Source: Nitrosospira lacus
GTDB lineage: Bacteria > Pseudomonadota > Gammaproteobacteria > Burkholderiales > Nitrosomonadaceae
Direction: 5' to 3'
Length of the DNA: 64,000 nt
Assembly (NCBI RefSeq): GCF_000355765.4
Contig: NZ_CP021106.3
Span: forward strand, 1,893,137 to 1,957,136
Shown here: positions 37,768-45,532 of the stretch, piece after piece
How the letters are laid out: every line of letters begins with the position of its first letter
Numbering within the stretch: the stretch's first letter is position 1
Translations under genes and position numbers: made by a program
The notes under the pieces: generated by a model
The model's input: the letters and a program-made list of their open reading frames with translations, nothing else
Told to the model about the DNA's origin: nothing
Database searches by the model: none

Positions 37768-38733
37768 TCAGGCTTGGAATACCTGGACAGGTTTGCCAAA
37801 AATTCCTTTAATATGCTCAAACGCCTCGCCCAGCGGCTGGAAATACCCGAAGTTGTCGGCCATTGCCACAAGTATGCCAACGGCGTCCGAACCATTATAA
37901 AGCAGACCTCCGGAATCCCCTTGTTTTGGAGTTCTGTCTATCATAAACAGATTCTCCACCTGGTACGTTACTTGATCAACCGTTATCGGCAAGGTGATGC
38001 GGAATCCCGCTACCTTTGCCGAAATGATATTTGATGCCGGGAAAGCGCAATTTAAAGTCATGGACGTTCGAATCATCCCCGAGGGAAGAAAGCGCTTTAT
38101 TTTTGTTGAGGCTCCTTTTATTTCCAGTTCTGGCTGAGGAGTACATGAATCCGTGATTTGAGCCAGGGCGATATCGTATGCCAAATGTTGATTTTCTTGC
38201 GTACTGTTGGCAATGGTGGTTGCGAAATTCGAATTGTTATTGCAACAAGTGCTTTTCATTGCCGGATTGACTGGAGGGGTGCGGCGGACATCTCCCGCTA
38301 CATGCGCACAAGTGATCGCATAATAATATCCAAGTTGATCTGAAGCCTTATTTTGAAATATCAAAGTCAGTGCCCCCGATTCCCCGATAACGCTGACAGT
38401 CGCACCTGCCTTGCATGCAAATCGCAGTCCCTTCAACGAAATGACGTCGGTAAGAATTTTTTTAGTATAGTCTTTTGAACCGTCGTCAAATCGGTTGAAA
38501 ACAAACTTTGGCAGGGTTCCACGCAGCAGCTCGGAACTTTTAATTTTCCGGCTAACGTAAAAGTGGATACAAAGTTTTTCGTCAAGCTGGCGGTTTTTGA
38601 CAAACTTCAAACCACCTCCCACTCCCATAACGTTGGGATAGTTAAGATAGTTTTTCGCGCATATGCCGATTAGCTTCTCGAACTCTGCCTGAGGTCGCGC
38701 TTTTCTCGTTCCAGATCGATTTCTGCCAGACAT
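37768..38733 (-). CDS. Trypsin-fold serine protease-like protein A
   Basis: This is a 321-residue protein without a signal peptide. The N-terminal part (about 15-100) reads as a small alpha/beta domain (LNYPNVMGVGGGLKFVKNRQ, LCIHFYVSRK) also seen in the protein at 42040. The C-terminal part carries a chymotrypsin-like triad: His in YYAITCAHVAGD, Asp in LAYDIALAQI and Ser in KQGDSGGLLYNG. The same two-part architecture at 42040 shows the two are distant paralogues of one family, reminiscent of bacterial relatives of the plant Nal1-type protease. The substrate is unknown. It lies 402 bp from the copper-protein gene, divergently. Confidence 0.75.
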   Translation of the reverse strand: MSGRNRSGTRKARPQAEFEKLIGICAKNYLNYPNVMGVGGGLKFVKNRQLDEKLCIHFYVSRKIKSSELLRGTLPKFVFNRFDDGSKDYTKKILTDVISLKGLRFACKAGATVSVIGESGALTLIFQNKASDQLGYYYAITCAHVAGDVRRTPPVNPAMKSTCCNNNSNFATTIANSTQENQHLAYDIALAQITDSCTPQPELEIKGASTKIKRFLPSGMIRTSMTLNCAFPASNIISAKVAGFRITLPITVDQVTYQVENLFMIDRTPKQGDSGGLLYNGSDAVGILVAMADNFGYFQPLGEAFEHIKGIFGKPVQVFQA

Positions 38734-39135
38734 GGGTATGTTTTACATAAAATTAATCAAAAATATCCACTCGAAGTCCGTCCTGTTCCCGTCCTGCAAC
38801 GTGCCGGAACTCTCTCTATTAAGCCTGACACGGCGGGGGAGTAGCACGCGGTTTTCCTTCTGACTCGCCATGGGGTGGATCTCCAGAGCTCACCCGTAAG
38901 GGGCTCTCTCATCATGAGAAGCAGGTTTTGGGCCTGCCACTCACCCGATCAAGAAAATTTTTCTACTGTACGTTACCGAACAGAAGAAGTCCGGCTGGAT
39001 TTCTATTATCACTCCCAGTATAGCGGACGGTAGCGACATTGCCGGGAGGATGCGCTTCAGGATTTCAGCAAACGGACGATCAGCGATGACGAACCAACAT
39101 GTTTATGACATTACCATGAATCCGAAGGGAAGGCC
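38734..39135. other. Divergent promoter region of the repeat-protein locus
   Basis: A stretch of 402 bp between the divergent protease-like and copper-protein genes without a coding frame. Small stem-loops are visible: AGAGC paired with GCTCT at about 38887-38912, and GCAGG with CCTGC at about 38922-38938. They might be an RNA leader structure; no known riboswitch was recognised. Confidence 0.35.
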
Positions 39136-40245
39136 GTGAATCCCGCTGGCATGGATCTCCATTCGCACCCTGCAGGCGCTGCCACTCCTGATGCTCAGCC
39201 GTACCCTGCGGCTTCCGATCATATTCATCCGGGGGGGCATCAGCATGATCCACACACCGGGGGATGTCCAGCTTGCGCCGCGGGTCGTAACGACCATCCG
39301 CTTCCAAAAGAAGTAACCGAGATGATGGCGAGCCGCGAGCACCGTATGCACCATTGGCTTTGGCACGAAGTGCGGAACAACTGGCACCAATATCCCCGCG
39401 ACATCCAGCAGAAGATCGATGAATTGGGCTGGAGACCCCCCCGGCCCGTTCTGGATGAAGGCGGTAATCCGAATCTGGAAAACGATTCCGGCGAAGATTT
39501 TCTTTACATGCACCGGCAAATGATTGGGGATGTCAACGCTACCCTGAAGCAAGTGGGAGATCCTGGCTATCCGCGTGTACAGGGTTGGTTGGAGGTGCCA
39601 CCGCCGGGTGATGCAAGCTATCCCGTGCCGCCAGCCTGGTTTGATCCAGGCGGACAGGGACAGGCGCCGTTCGCGAATCTTGAGCGGATCAAATCGAATA
39701 TGTTTTATGAGAAGCGCTTTCGATTCTGGCAAAAAGCATTCACTGATCCCGTGTTTCTCCGTAGTGTAACCCTCGGCAAACTCGGCGTGCTAATAGAGAT
39801 GACGATTCATAACGCCATGCATATGAGATGGGCGGCTTCTACCGGCACCGTTCGTCCTGATCCTCTGCAGGCCACTGGGGATATCGATCCAACAAGAGGT
39901 GAGGTGATTGGCGTGGAATGGGATGACCCACGGTACGATTTTCTGGGCGACACGTATTCGAGTCACGTCAACCCGATATTCTGGAAGCTGCATGGCTGGA
40001 TTGATGATCGGGTTGAGGGCTGGAAGATTGCCAATGGCGTGTACGGGAATAATTTCTGGAAAGGAACGTGGATAGGGAAGATGCCGGGCCACGCGGAGAT
40101 GGTTGCCCCGCACGCATTACACGAGGGTCCGGAGCATGTGGTGTCTCCCATGGCAGAGTCGCAGCAGGTCGCAAATCTGATTGCCCAGACCGGCGTTTTT
40201 CACAATAACCCATTCATGCCATCGTTTTCGATGGAGGCATGGTAG
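39136..40245 (+). CDS. Diverged type-3 copper (tyrosinase-like) protein A
   Basis: This is a 369-residue protein with a GTG start at 39136 after AAGGGAAGG. The N-terminal 55 residues are His-rich (DLHSHPAG, DHIHPGGHQHDPHTGG) and hold a CPAC motif. Predicted copper ligands are His72 or His73 and His77 (HRMHHWLWHE) with His126 (FLYMHRQMI) for CuA, and His225, His229 (IHNAMHMRW) and His286 (NPIFWKLHGWIDDRVEGW) for CuB. The last motif is the tyrosinase NPxFWxxH...DRxxxW hallmark, giving a complete set. The rest differs greatly from classic tyrosinases. It directly precedes the tyrosine-repeat protein, its probable substrate or partner (inference). No signal peptide is evident. Confidence 0.72.
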   Translation: MNPAGMDLHSHPAGAATPDAQPYPAASDHIHPGGHQHDPHTGGCPACAAGRNDHPLPKEVTEMMASREHRMHHWLWHEVRNNWHQYPRDIQQKIDELGWRPPRPVLDEGGNPNLENDSGEDFLYMHRQMIGDVNATLKQVGDPGYPRVQGWLEVPPPGDASYPVPPAWFDPGGQGQAPFANLERIKSNMFYEKRFRFWQKAFTDPVFLRSVTLGKLGVLIEMTIHNAMHMRWAASTGTVRPDPLQATGDIDPTRGEVIGVEWDDPRYDFLGDTYSSHVNPIFWKLHGWIDDRVEGWKIANGVYGNNFWKGTWIGKMPGHAEMVAPHALHEGPEHVVSPMAESQQVANLIAQTGVFHNNPFMPSFSMEAW

Positions 40246-40296
40246 GCAGAAAGGGCTTTACGCTGATTCTCGCAGCGAACTGAGAAAGGCTTCGAG

Positions 40297-40330
40297 AACG
40301 GTAATAAAGGGAATTTTTTACCAACGGTAA
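40297..40330 (+). promoter_or_regulatory. Direct octamer repeats before the tyrosine-repeat gene
   Basis: AACGGTAA occurs at 40297-40304 and again at 40323-40330, in the 107-bp gap before the repeat-protein start, and a strong AAGGAG ribosome site follows. The spacing (26 bp centre to centre) could suit a regulator, or the two could be chance; there are no other occurrences close by. Confidence 0.25.
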
Positions 40331-40352
40331 CTTATAAATAAAGGAGATTCTT

Positions 40353-40985
40353 ATGAACGGCTACCCACAGATGGAAGGCAACCCCCAAGCGGCACGGGGC
40401 TATGGCGGCTACCCGTCCCTGGAAGCGGCACGGGGCTATGGCGGCTATCCATCGCTGGAGGCGGCACGCGGCTACGGCGGCTACCCATCGCTGGAAGCAG
40501 CACGTGGCTACGGCGGCTATCCATCCCTGGAAGCGGCACGCGGCTACGGCGGCTATCCATCGCTGGAGGCGGCACGCGGCTATGGCGGCTATCCATCGCT
40601 GGAGGCGGCACGCGGCTATGGCGGCTACCCGTCCCTGGAAGCGGCACGCGGCTATGGCGGCTACCCGTCCCTGGAAGCAGCACGTGGCTACGGCGGCTAC
40701 CCGTCCCTGGAAGCGGCACGCGGCTACGGCGGCTACCCCTCGCTGGAGGCGGCACGCGGCTACGGCGGCTATCCATCCCTGGAAGCGGCACGTGGCTACG
40801 GCGGCTATCCATCGCTGGAAGCAGCACGTGGCTATGGCGGCTACCCCTCGCTGGAGGCGGCACGCGGCTACGGCGGCTACCCCTCGCTGGAGGCGGCACG
40901 CGGCTACGGCGGTTATCCGTCCCTGGAGGCGGCACGCGGCTATGGCGGCTACCCATCCCTGGAAGGGGTTCACTGTTGTCATTAA
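40353..40985 (+). CDS. Tyrosine-rich repeat protein, 16 x 12 residues
   Basis: This is a 210-residue protein with a 12-residue head (MNGYPQMEGNPQ), sixteen uninterrupted perfect copies of AARGYGGYPSLE and a six-residue tail GVHCCH. AAGGAG precedes the ATG. Tyrosine makes up 33 of 210 residues. Each repeat has one Arg, one Glu, one Pro and no Lys. There is no signal peptide, membrane segment or known domain. The gene lies between two tyrosinase-like copper proteins, so a role as a multi-copy peptide precursor or as a structural, adhesive or cross-linkable protein with dopa-like modification is attractive; nothing in the sequence proves either. The tail Cys and His residues could bind metal or anchor the chain. 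I recognise no homologue. Confidence 0.85.
   Translation: MNGYPQMEGNPQAARGYGGYPSLEAARGYGGYPSLEAARGYGGYPSLEAARGYGGYPSLEAARGYGGYPSLEAARGYGGYPSLEAARGYGGYPSLEAARGYGGYPSLEAARGYGGYPSLEAARGYGGYPSLEAARGYGGYPSLEAARGYGGYPSLEAARGYGGYPSLEAARGYGGYPSLEAARGYGGYPSLEAARGYGGYPSLEGVHCCH
40389..40964 (+). repeat. 36-bp in-frame tandem repeat, 16 copies
   Basis: Sixteen contiguous 36-bp units encode AARGYGGYPSLE. The units differ at synonymous third positions (for example TAT/TAC, CCG/CCA/CCC, TCC/TCG, GAA/GAG, CGG/CGC/CGT) while the amino acids are the same in all sixteen. The length is close to a CRISPR repeat, but there are no spacers, so it is not a CRISPR array. Confidence 0.95.
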
Positions 40986-41044
40986 TCCCGGAATAGTCCA
41001 CGAGCATTTTCCGAGAAACGTTTTTGAAATTGAGGAAAGATACA

Positions 41045-41953
41045 GTGACCCCTCCCGTTCCTGAACAACTTGTCGATGCGATGGCTGCCCGGGCATGTCG
41101 AATGCATTACTATCTCTGGCATGAGATACGTGACAACTGGGTAAATTATCCAAAAGACCTGCAGGATGAGTTGCGCAAGGCGGGATGGGAGCCGCCCCGG
41201 CCAGCCCTGGATGAGAATGGGGAGCCATTCGTGGACAATGGCTCTGGCGAGGATTATCTCTATATGCACCGTCAGACCATCCAATATGCAAACAAGATCC
41301 TTGCACGGGCGGGCGATCCGAACTATCGGCGTATAGAAGGCTGGCTGGAGATCCCCTCTCCGGACGATCCAGACTTCCCCGTTCCGGCGCCGTGGTTTGA
41401 TCCGGGAGAGTTCCCGGTGGTCATCCAATTCATGACGCGATCCAAGACTGAGCTTACCTTCCAGAAGTACCTCAAGCCCTGGGAGAACATGTTCACCGAT
41501 CCCGGGTTTTTGAAGGATATAAGCCTCGGCATGCTGGGCGCGCTTATCCACACTACGGTACATGACACAGTGAAGCGGAGGTGGTCGGCGGTTCCAGGTG
41601 CCCGGCGCCCAGAGCCCGGCCCTGAGGTTGAGACGATACCGGTCGAATGGGACGATCCTCGGTACAACTACCTCCCGGATTTTTATTCGATGCAGGTTAA
41701 TCCGGTTTATTGGAAGTTTTATGGGTGGGTGGATGACAGGATCGAAAGCTGGAAAGTGGTTCATTGCATTTTTGGAAGCAATTTCTGGCAGGGCAAATGG
41801 ATGGGGAAGATACCTGATGCGGGGGAGGGAGCGCCCGCCGGGCTTTACGAGAGGCTTGAGGATCCGGCGGTTGCCAATACGCACGCCGCAGAGACTGAGC
41901 ACCTTCTTCTCACTATCGGACGCCGTCTTGCATCGGGAAACTCGCCCGCATAG
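41045..41953 (+). CDS. Diverged type-3 copper (tyrosinase-like) protein B with altered ligand
   Basis: This is a 302-residue protein, clearly paralogous to the one at 39136 (shared NYPKDLQDELRKAGWEPPRP, EDYLYMHRQ, GWLEIPSPDDP, PVEWDDPRYNYL). The GTG at 41045 follows GAGGAAAG; a TTG at 41024 is an alternative. CuA candidates are His21, His26 and His75 and CuB candidates His169 and His173. The third CuB position, in NPVYWKFYGWVDDRIESW, is Tyr226 instead of His. It also lacks the His-rich N-terminus. It may be a partner or chaperone subunit, or have changed chemistry. It starts 59 bp after the repeat-protein stop and is co-oriented with it. Confidence 0.7.
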   Translation: MTPPVPEQLVDAMAARACRMHYYLWHEIRDNWVNYPKDLQDELRKAGWEPPRPALDENGEPFVDNGSGEDYLYMHRQTIQYANKILARAGDPNYRRIEGWLEIPSPDDPDFPVPAPWFDPGEFPVVIQFMTRSKTELTFQKYLKPWENMFTDPGFLKDISLGMLGALIHTTVHDTVKRRWSAVPGARRPEPGPEVETIPVEWDDPRYNYLPDFYSMQVNPVYWKFYGWVDDRIESWKVVHCIFGSNFWQGKWMGKIPDAGEGAPAGLYERLEDPAVANTHAAETEHLLLTIGRRLASGNSPA

Positions 41954-42039
41954 CATGGTTTAGCGATGGGCAACGTGGTCATTATTGATAATACAAGGCC
42001 TGGAAAATAGTTTCCCCGGCCGACACAGGAGAGATTGCT

Positions 42040-43332
42040 ATGGCGGAGATTGATCCAAAGCTAAAACAGGCTAAGACAGCTGTGGAAAAAAGCCTGCTGA
42101 ATCGCCCCGGAGTCACGGGAGTGGACATCGGCTTCAAGGAAATAGGGGGGCGACCCACGAGCACCCTGGCGATTCGTGTTCTTGTCGAGAAGAAACGGGA
42201 TGTATCGCCCGCGGATGCAATTCCCCAGGCAATCGAGGGATTCCCAACCGATGTGATCGAGCGCAGGTTCGTATTGCACCCTCTGGCCGTGGATGCCCTT
42301 GATCTCGTGCTGGCGGCGGACACGAAAGAGTATCCTGTTTTAAAGGGTGGGATGAGCATTGGTCCGTGCCGGGTGGTGGACAGGATGACCTGGGGAGGAA
42401 CCCTGGGCGCCCTGGTTACGGATAATGCGACCGGCAAGCCCATGATCCTGAGTAATTTTCATGTGCTGTGCATCGATAAGACATGGACCCCCGGCGATGC
42501 GATTGTGCAGCCTTCCCGGATTGATGGTGGCACCTGTCCCCAGTCCGAAATAGGCGTCGTAAAACGGGGGATATTCGGCGATCAGGTTGACTGCGCAGTG
42601 GCAGAGCTTTCGGCCCGTCAGATAGACTGGGAAATCCTCGATATCGGCAGGATAGCGGGAACCAATAAGGCAACCCTTGGTGAGTCCGTACGCAAGCGTG
42701 GCCGGACCACGGGGGTTACCTATGGCATCGTTGACACGGATGAACTCAGCGTGAATCTTGATTTCGGGCATGGTATCGGCCAGGTTCAGCTCACCAATCA
42801 GATCGGGATAAAGCCTGATTCAAACCGGAACGCAAAGTTTGGCGACAATGGCGACTCCGGCTCTGTAATACTCAATGGTGCCAGCGAGGCCGTCGGCCTT
42901 TATTTTGCGGGTGACCCGAAAGATCCTTATGGTTTGGCCAACCCCATCGCGGCTGTCCTGGCGGCTCTCGACGTGACCATGAGCGCTCAGCCAAATCAGC
43001 CGGGCCAGCCCAATCAACCGGGTCAGACAGGCCAACCCAATCAACCGGGTCAGACGGGTCAACCCAATCAACCGGGCCAGACAGGCCAGCCAAATCAGCC
43101 GGGTCAGACGGGTCAGCCCAATCAACCGGGCCAGACAGGCCAGCCAAATCAGCCGGGTCAGACGGGTCAGCCCAATCAACCAGGTCAGCCGGGACAGCCA
43201 TGCCAGCCGTTCGAGGAGCCGGCCCTGATTCCCTTTCCCCCTGCGCCACCGTTTCCGCCGCAGCCGCCGTTCCTGATTCCCTATCCGCCCCCGCCGCCAT
43301 TGCAGCCTGCGCCGGGGCCCGGGATTTGTTAA
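42040..43332 (+). CDS. Trypsin-fold serine protease-like protein B with Gln/Pro repeat tail
   Basis: This is a 430-residue protein, no signal peptide. The N-terminal domain (about 5-85) includes LLNRPGVTGVDIGFKE and LAIRVLVEKK, matching the layout of the protein at 37768. The protease-like domain (about 105-310) has His in MILSNFHVLC, Asp in QVDCAVAEL and Ser in GDNGDSGSVILNG, a complete triad. Then comes a low-complexity tail: NQPGQTGQP-type repeats (about 319-387) and a proline-rich end (FPPAPPFPPQPPFLIPYPPP). The tail may be a spacer, surface-attachment or protein-binding region. It is the fourth gene of the plus-strand run 39136-43918. Confidence 0.75.
   Translation: MAEIDPKLKQAKTAVEKSLLNRPGVTGVDIGFKEIGGRPTSTLAIRVLVEKKRDVSPADAIPQAIEGFPTDVIERRFVLHPLAVDALDLVLAADTKEYPVLKGGMSIGPCRVVDRMTWGGTLGALVTDNATGKPMILSNFHVLCIDKTWTPGDAIVQPSRIDGGTCPQSEIGVVKRGIFGDQVDCAVAELSARQIDWEILDIGRIAGTNKATLGESVRKRGRTTGVTYGIVDTDELSVNLDFGHGIGQVQLTNQIGIKPDSNRNAKFGDNGDSGSVILNGASEAVGLYFAGDPKDPYGLANPIAAVLAALDVTMSAQPNQPGQPNQPGQTGQPNQPGQTGQPNQPGQTGQPNQPGQTGQPNQPGQTGQPNQPGQTGQPNQPGQPGQPCQPFEEPALIPFPPAPPFPPQPPFLIPYPPPPPLQPAPGPGIC
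42994..43200 (+). repeat. 27-bp in-frame repeats encoding NQPGQTGQP
   Basis: One short unit (NQPGQP, 42994-43011), six full 27-bp units (43012-43173) and one variant (NQPGQPGQP, 43174-43200). Pairs of units recur as a 54-bp higher-order block, suggesting recent duplication. Copy number is likely to vary between strains. Confidence 0.9.
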
Positions 43333-43486
43333 CACCATGGGCTGCAACATTTTACCTTGCATTCATCGTTTGCCCGGGGTTCTTCCGGAATGATAAATGC
43401 ATATATACAGGGGCGCCACGCCTCCAGCCTCACCGGCCATAAAAAATGCCGATGAATTTCGTCAATAAAATCAAGAGGTTCGAATC

Positions 43487-43918
43487 ATGACTATGCAAAA
43501 CTGTATTTTGCCTCCACATTCAGTACTGGGAAGCTGGACGTACAGAAGTTTTATCAACGAGCCCGACGTTTCGAAGGAATTCAATGCGCTTGAGTTCGGC
43601 AGGGGCGAACTTATCATCGAAGAATTCGCTCCGGAAGTGTTTGCGGGGCAGCTGTCCTTTGGTGACACTTATCAATTCCGGTTATCGGGCTGGACGACTT
43701 TCGTTTTGCCTTGCACGGTAAGATTCCGGGGGATCGGCGATACCAAGGATTCTTATGGACAGGTTTATGATTATGTGGGTTTTTTCACTCCGATGTGGTC
43801 TAATGGCATCAATCAGCGTCCCACGCTGACGGGTTCCGTGGTACGTACGGTCCCCCATGATAATGGCCGCGCGAAGGCGGGTGATGTCACTTCCTGGATT
43901 GCCGTGAAGCGGGATTGA
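43487..43918 (+). CDS. Small beta-rich protein of unknown function
   Basis: This is a 143-residue protein without a signal peptide. It begins with ILPPHSVLGSWTYRSFINEP, where GSW near the start is reminiscent of lipocalin- or avidin-like barrels, and continues with alternating strands (GRGELIIEEF, SFGDTYQFRLSGW, CTVRFRGIG, YDYVGFFTPMW, LTGSVVRTVP). It ends with VTSWIAVKRD. The fold suggestion is weak. It is separated from the protease-like gene by 154 bp and converges with the FAD oxidase gene (stops 6 bp apart). It probably belongs to the same locus. Confidence 0.5.
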   Translation: MTMQNCILPPHSVLGSWTYRSFINEPDVSKEFNALEFGRGELIIEEFAPEVFAGQLSFGDTYQFRLSGWTTFVLPCTVRFRGIGDTKDSYGQVYDYVGFFTPMWSNGINQRPTLTGSVVRTVPHDNGRAKAGDVTSWIAVKRD

Positions 43919-43924
43919 GCGTCT

Positions 43925-45490
43925 TCAGCTTGCCAATCCCACGCCGGACATAAAGGCATTGTTGAAGATCTGCCGCACCGCCGCGCTTTCCATGAGGGTT
44001 TCGCGGCTGGCGATCCACTGATCGACGGCGGCATTGCCGTAGCGGTTGCGCACGCGATCCGGCGTAAGGAAGGAATTGTACTTGCCCCAATGCAGCGTAA
44101 ACGGAATACCCGCCGCGTCCAGATCGTTCCAGACCTGGTTGTAGAACGCGCGGGTTTCTGGCGTATTGACCGCGTCCAGCTCCATGATGGCGGTGGTGTC
44201 GAAACGGGTAAATCCAAGCAGTGCCTGGGTGCCTTTGACGAAACGGTGCGAGAGAATGACCGGCAAAACCGCGTCTGAATTCTTGTATGCCTTGAAAGCG
44301 ATTTCCATTGCCTCGACCGCGCGCGCCACCGGCATGCCGACGCCGCAGGCCAGTGTCTTTCCCAGCGTTTTCTCGCCGCGGAAGAGATCGCGGATGAGCG
44401 CCTGCTTGAAATAGGGAGCGAACTCCTGATTCACCTGGCTGTTCAGAAACGGCACGGCCACCTTGTTGAGCGGGCTGGGTATCCTGCCCACCACCGCTCC
44501 CATGATATCCAGTCCCGATGCACCCAAGCCAGCCTCACCGGCATTCCATGCCGGCGGGGTATAGTGGTTCGGGTCGTAAATCCCCTCATACATGATAAGA
44601 ACGATGGCTTCGTCCGGGGGCGTGCCTTCGTTGGGGTTGAAGAAGATCTCGAAATGATAGGGCTTGTCCCTGGGCACGGCATTGGCTTCCGCCGGCAGGG
44701 CAACGCGTGTGGGGTCGCAAGCGGCAATCGCCGCTTTGAGTGTGGCATCGTAGGGATGCCGGAAGCGCACGGCATTGAGGAGGAACAGCTCGCGCGTCTC
44801 GATCATGATGCCGTGTATGATTCCGAAGGAGCCAAAACTTACCAGCGCGGCATTGAACAAGGTGTCGTCCTGTATAAAATCCGCGCCTATGCTTTCGGCA
44901 AATGCGGGTTGCATGACAGGGAAGGATTTCCGTTCCAGGTAGACATGCTTGTCCGGCCCGGTGATGAGATGCAGGCCGACGACCATCTCCTGCATGGCGC
45001 CAAACCTGTAGGCGCCCCCGTGCGTGCCCGTTGAGAGCGCACCGGCAATGGTCTGGCCGTTATTGGAGCCGCAGCCCTTGACCGACAAACCGGCCGCAAA
45101 GAGATAGTCGTTCAGCGCGGCAACCGAGTTGCCACATTCGACGAAGCGCAGCTTGGCGGCATCACCTCCGTATGCCGGGTGCGTCAGTGCTTGGGGCACC
45201 TCGAACGCCAGCCGCAGGGCCGCGGTATCGATCAGGCGGCCATCCGTGACAGCAACCGTGCTCAGCGACCAGAGACTGCCATGCGCCCGCAGCGAAACGC
45301 CATCCTGAACACAGGTCTGGATGATGCCCTGCAACTCCCTGGTTGCGTCGTTGTAGGTTTCGAAGGGCGGCTTGCCGCCCCGGTCTATGCTAAAGGCGTA
45401 TTCTCCCTCAAGCGCCTGCTCGTAAGATTGATGTCGCCCCGTCTCGAGTGCCTGCGGCCTGAAGAAACTGCGTCCTTGTCCGTTGGGCAT
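43925..45490 (-). CDS. FAD-dependent oxidoreductase of the lactone-oxidase (ALO/GULO) type
   Basis: This is a 521-residue enzyme with an N-terminal FAD-binding domain of the PP-loop type (about 45-235), containing LIDTAALRL, GNSVAALNDYLFAAGLSVKGCG and TIAGALSTGTHGGAYRFGAM, the THG block being the usual flavin contact. The C-terminal half has an ALO-like part with HWGKYNSFL near the end, where the HWxK motif is typical of aldonolactone and alditol oxidases. It would oxidise a sugar lactone, alditol or related alcohol with O2 or another acceptor, possibly yielding H2O2. No signal peptide. Its link to the copper-protein locus is positional only. Confidence 0.8.
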   Translation of the reverse strand: MPNGQGRSFFRPQALETGRHQSYEQALEGEYAFSIDRGGKPPFETYNDATRELQGIIQTCVQDGVSLRAHGSLWSLSTVAVTDGRLIDTAALRLAFEVPQALTHPAYGGDAAKLRFVECGNSVAALNDYLFAAGLSVKGCGSNNGQTIAGALSTGTHGGAYRFGAMQEMVVGLHLITGPDKHVYLERKSFPVMQPAFAESIGADFIQDDTLFNAALVSFGSFGIIHGIMIETRELFLLNAVRFRHPYDATLKAAIAACDPTRVALPAEANAVPRDKPYHFEIFFNPNEGTPPDEAIVLIMYEGIYDPNHYTPPAWNAGEAGLGASGLDIMGAVVGRIPSPLNKVAVPFLNSQVNQEFAPYFKQALIRDLFRGEKTLGKTLACGVGMPVARAVEAMEIAFKAYKNSDAVLPVILSHRFVKGTQALLGFTRFDTTAIMELDAVNTPETRAFYNQVWNDLDAAGIPFTLHWGKYNSFLTPDRVRNRYGNAAVDQWIASRETLMESAAVRQIFNNAFMSGVGLAS

Positions 45491-45532
45491 GACCTGTTCC
45501 CTCCTTTATTCCTTCTCATTTAATGATTCTTC

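Noticed and set aside
40389-40964. 36-bp repeats as a CRISPR array
   Set aside because: The units are contiguous with no spacers, lie inside a coding frame and no cas genes are present.
40332-41306. Long open frames in other frames and on the minus strand across the repeat array
   Set aside because: They are by-products of the 36-bp in-frame repeat, which keeps several frames open; only the plus-strand frame from 40353 has a ribosome site, identical repeats and synonymous-only variation.
42820-43362. Minus-strand Leu/Thr/Arg repeat frames opposite the Gln/Pro tail
   Set aside because: They arise from reading the 27-bp repeat on the opposite strand; no start signal and no independent protein features.
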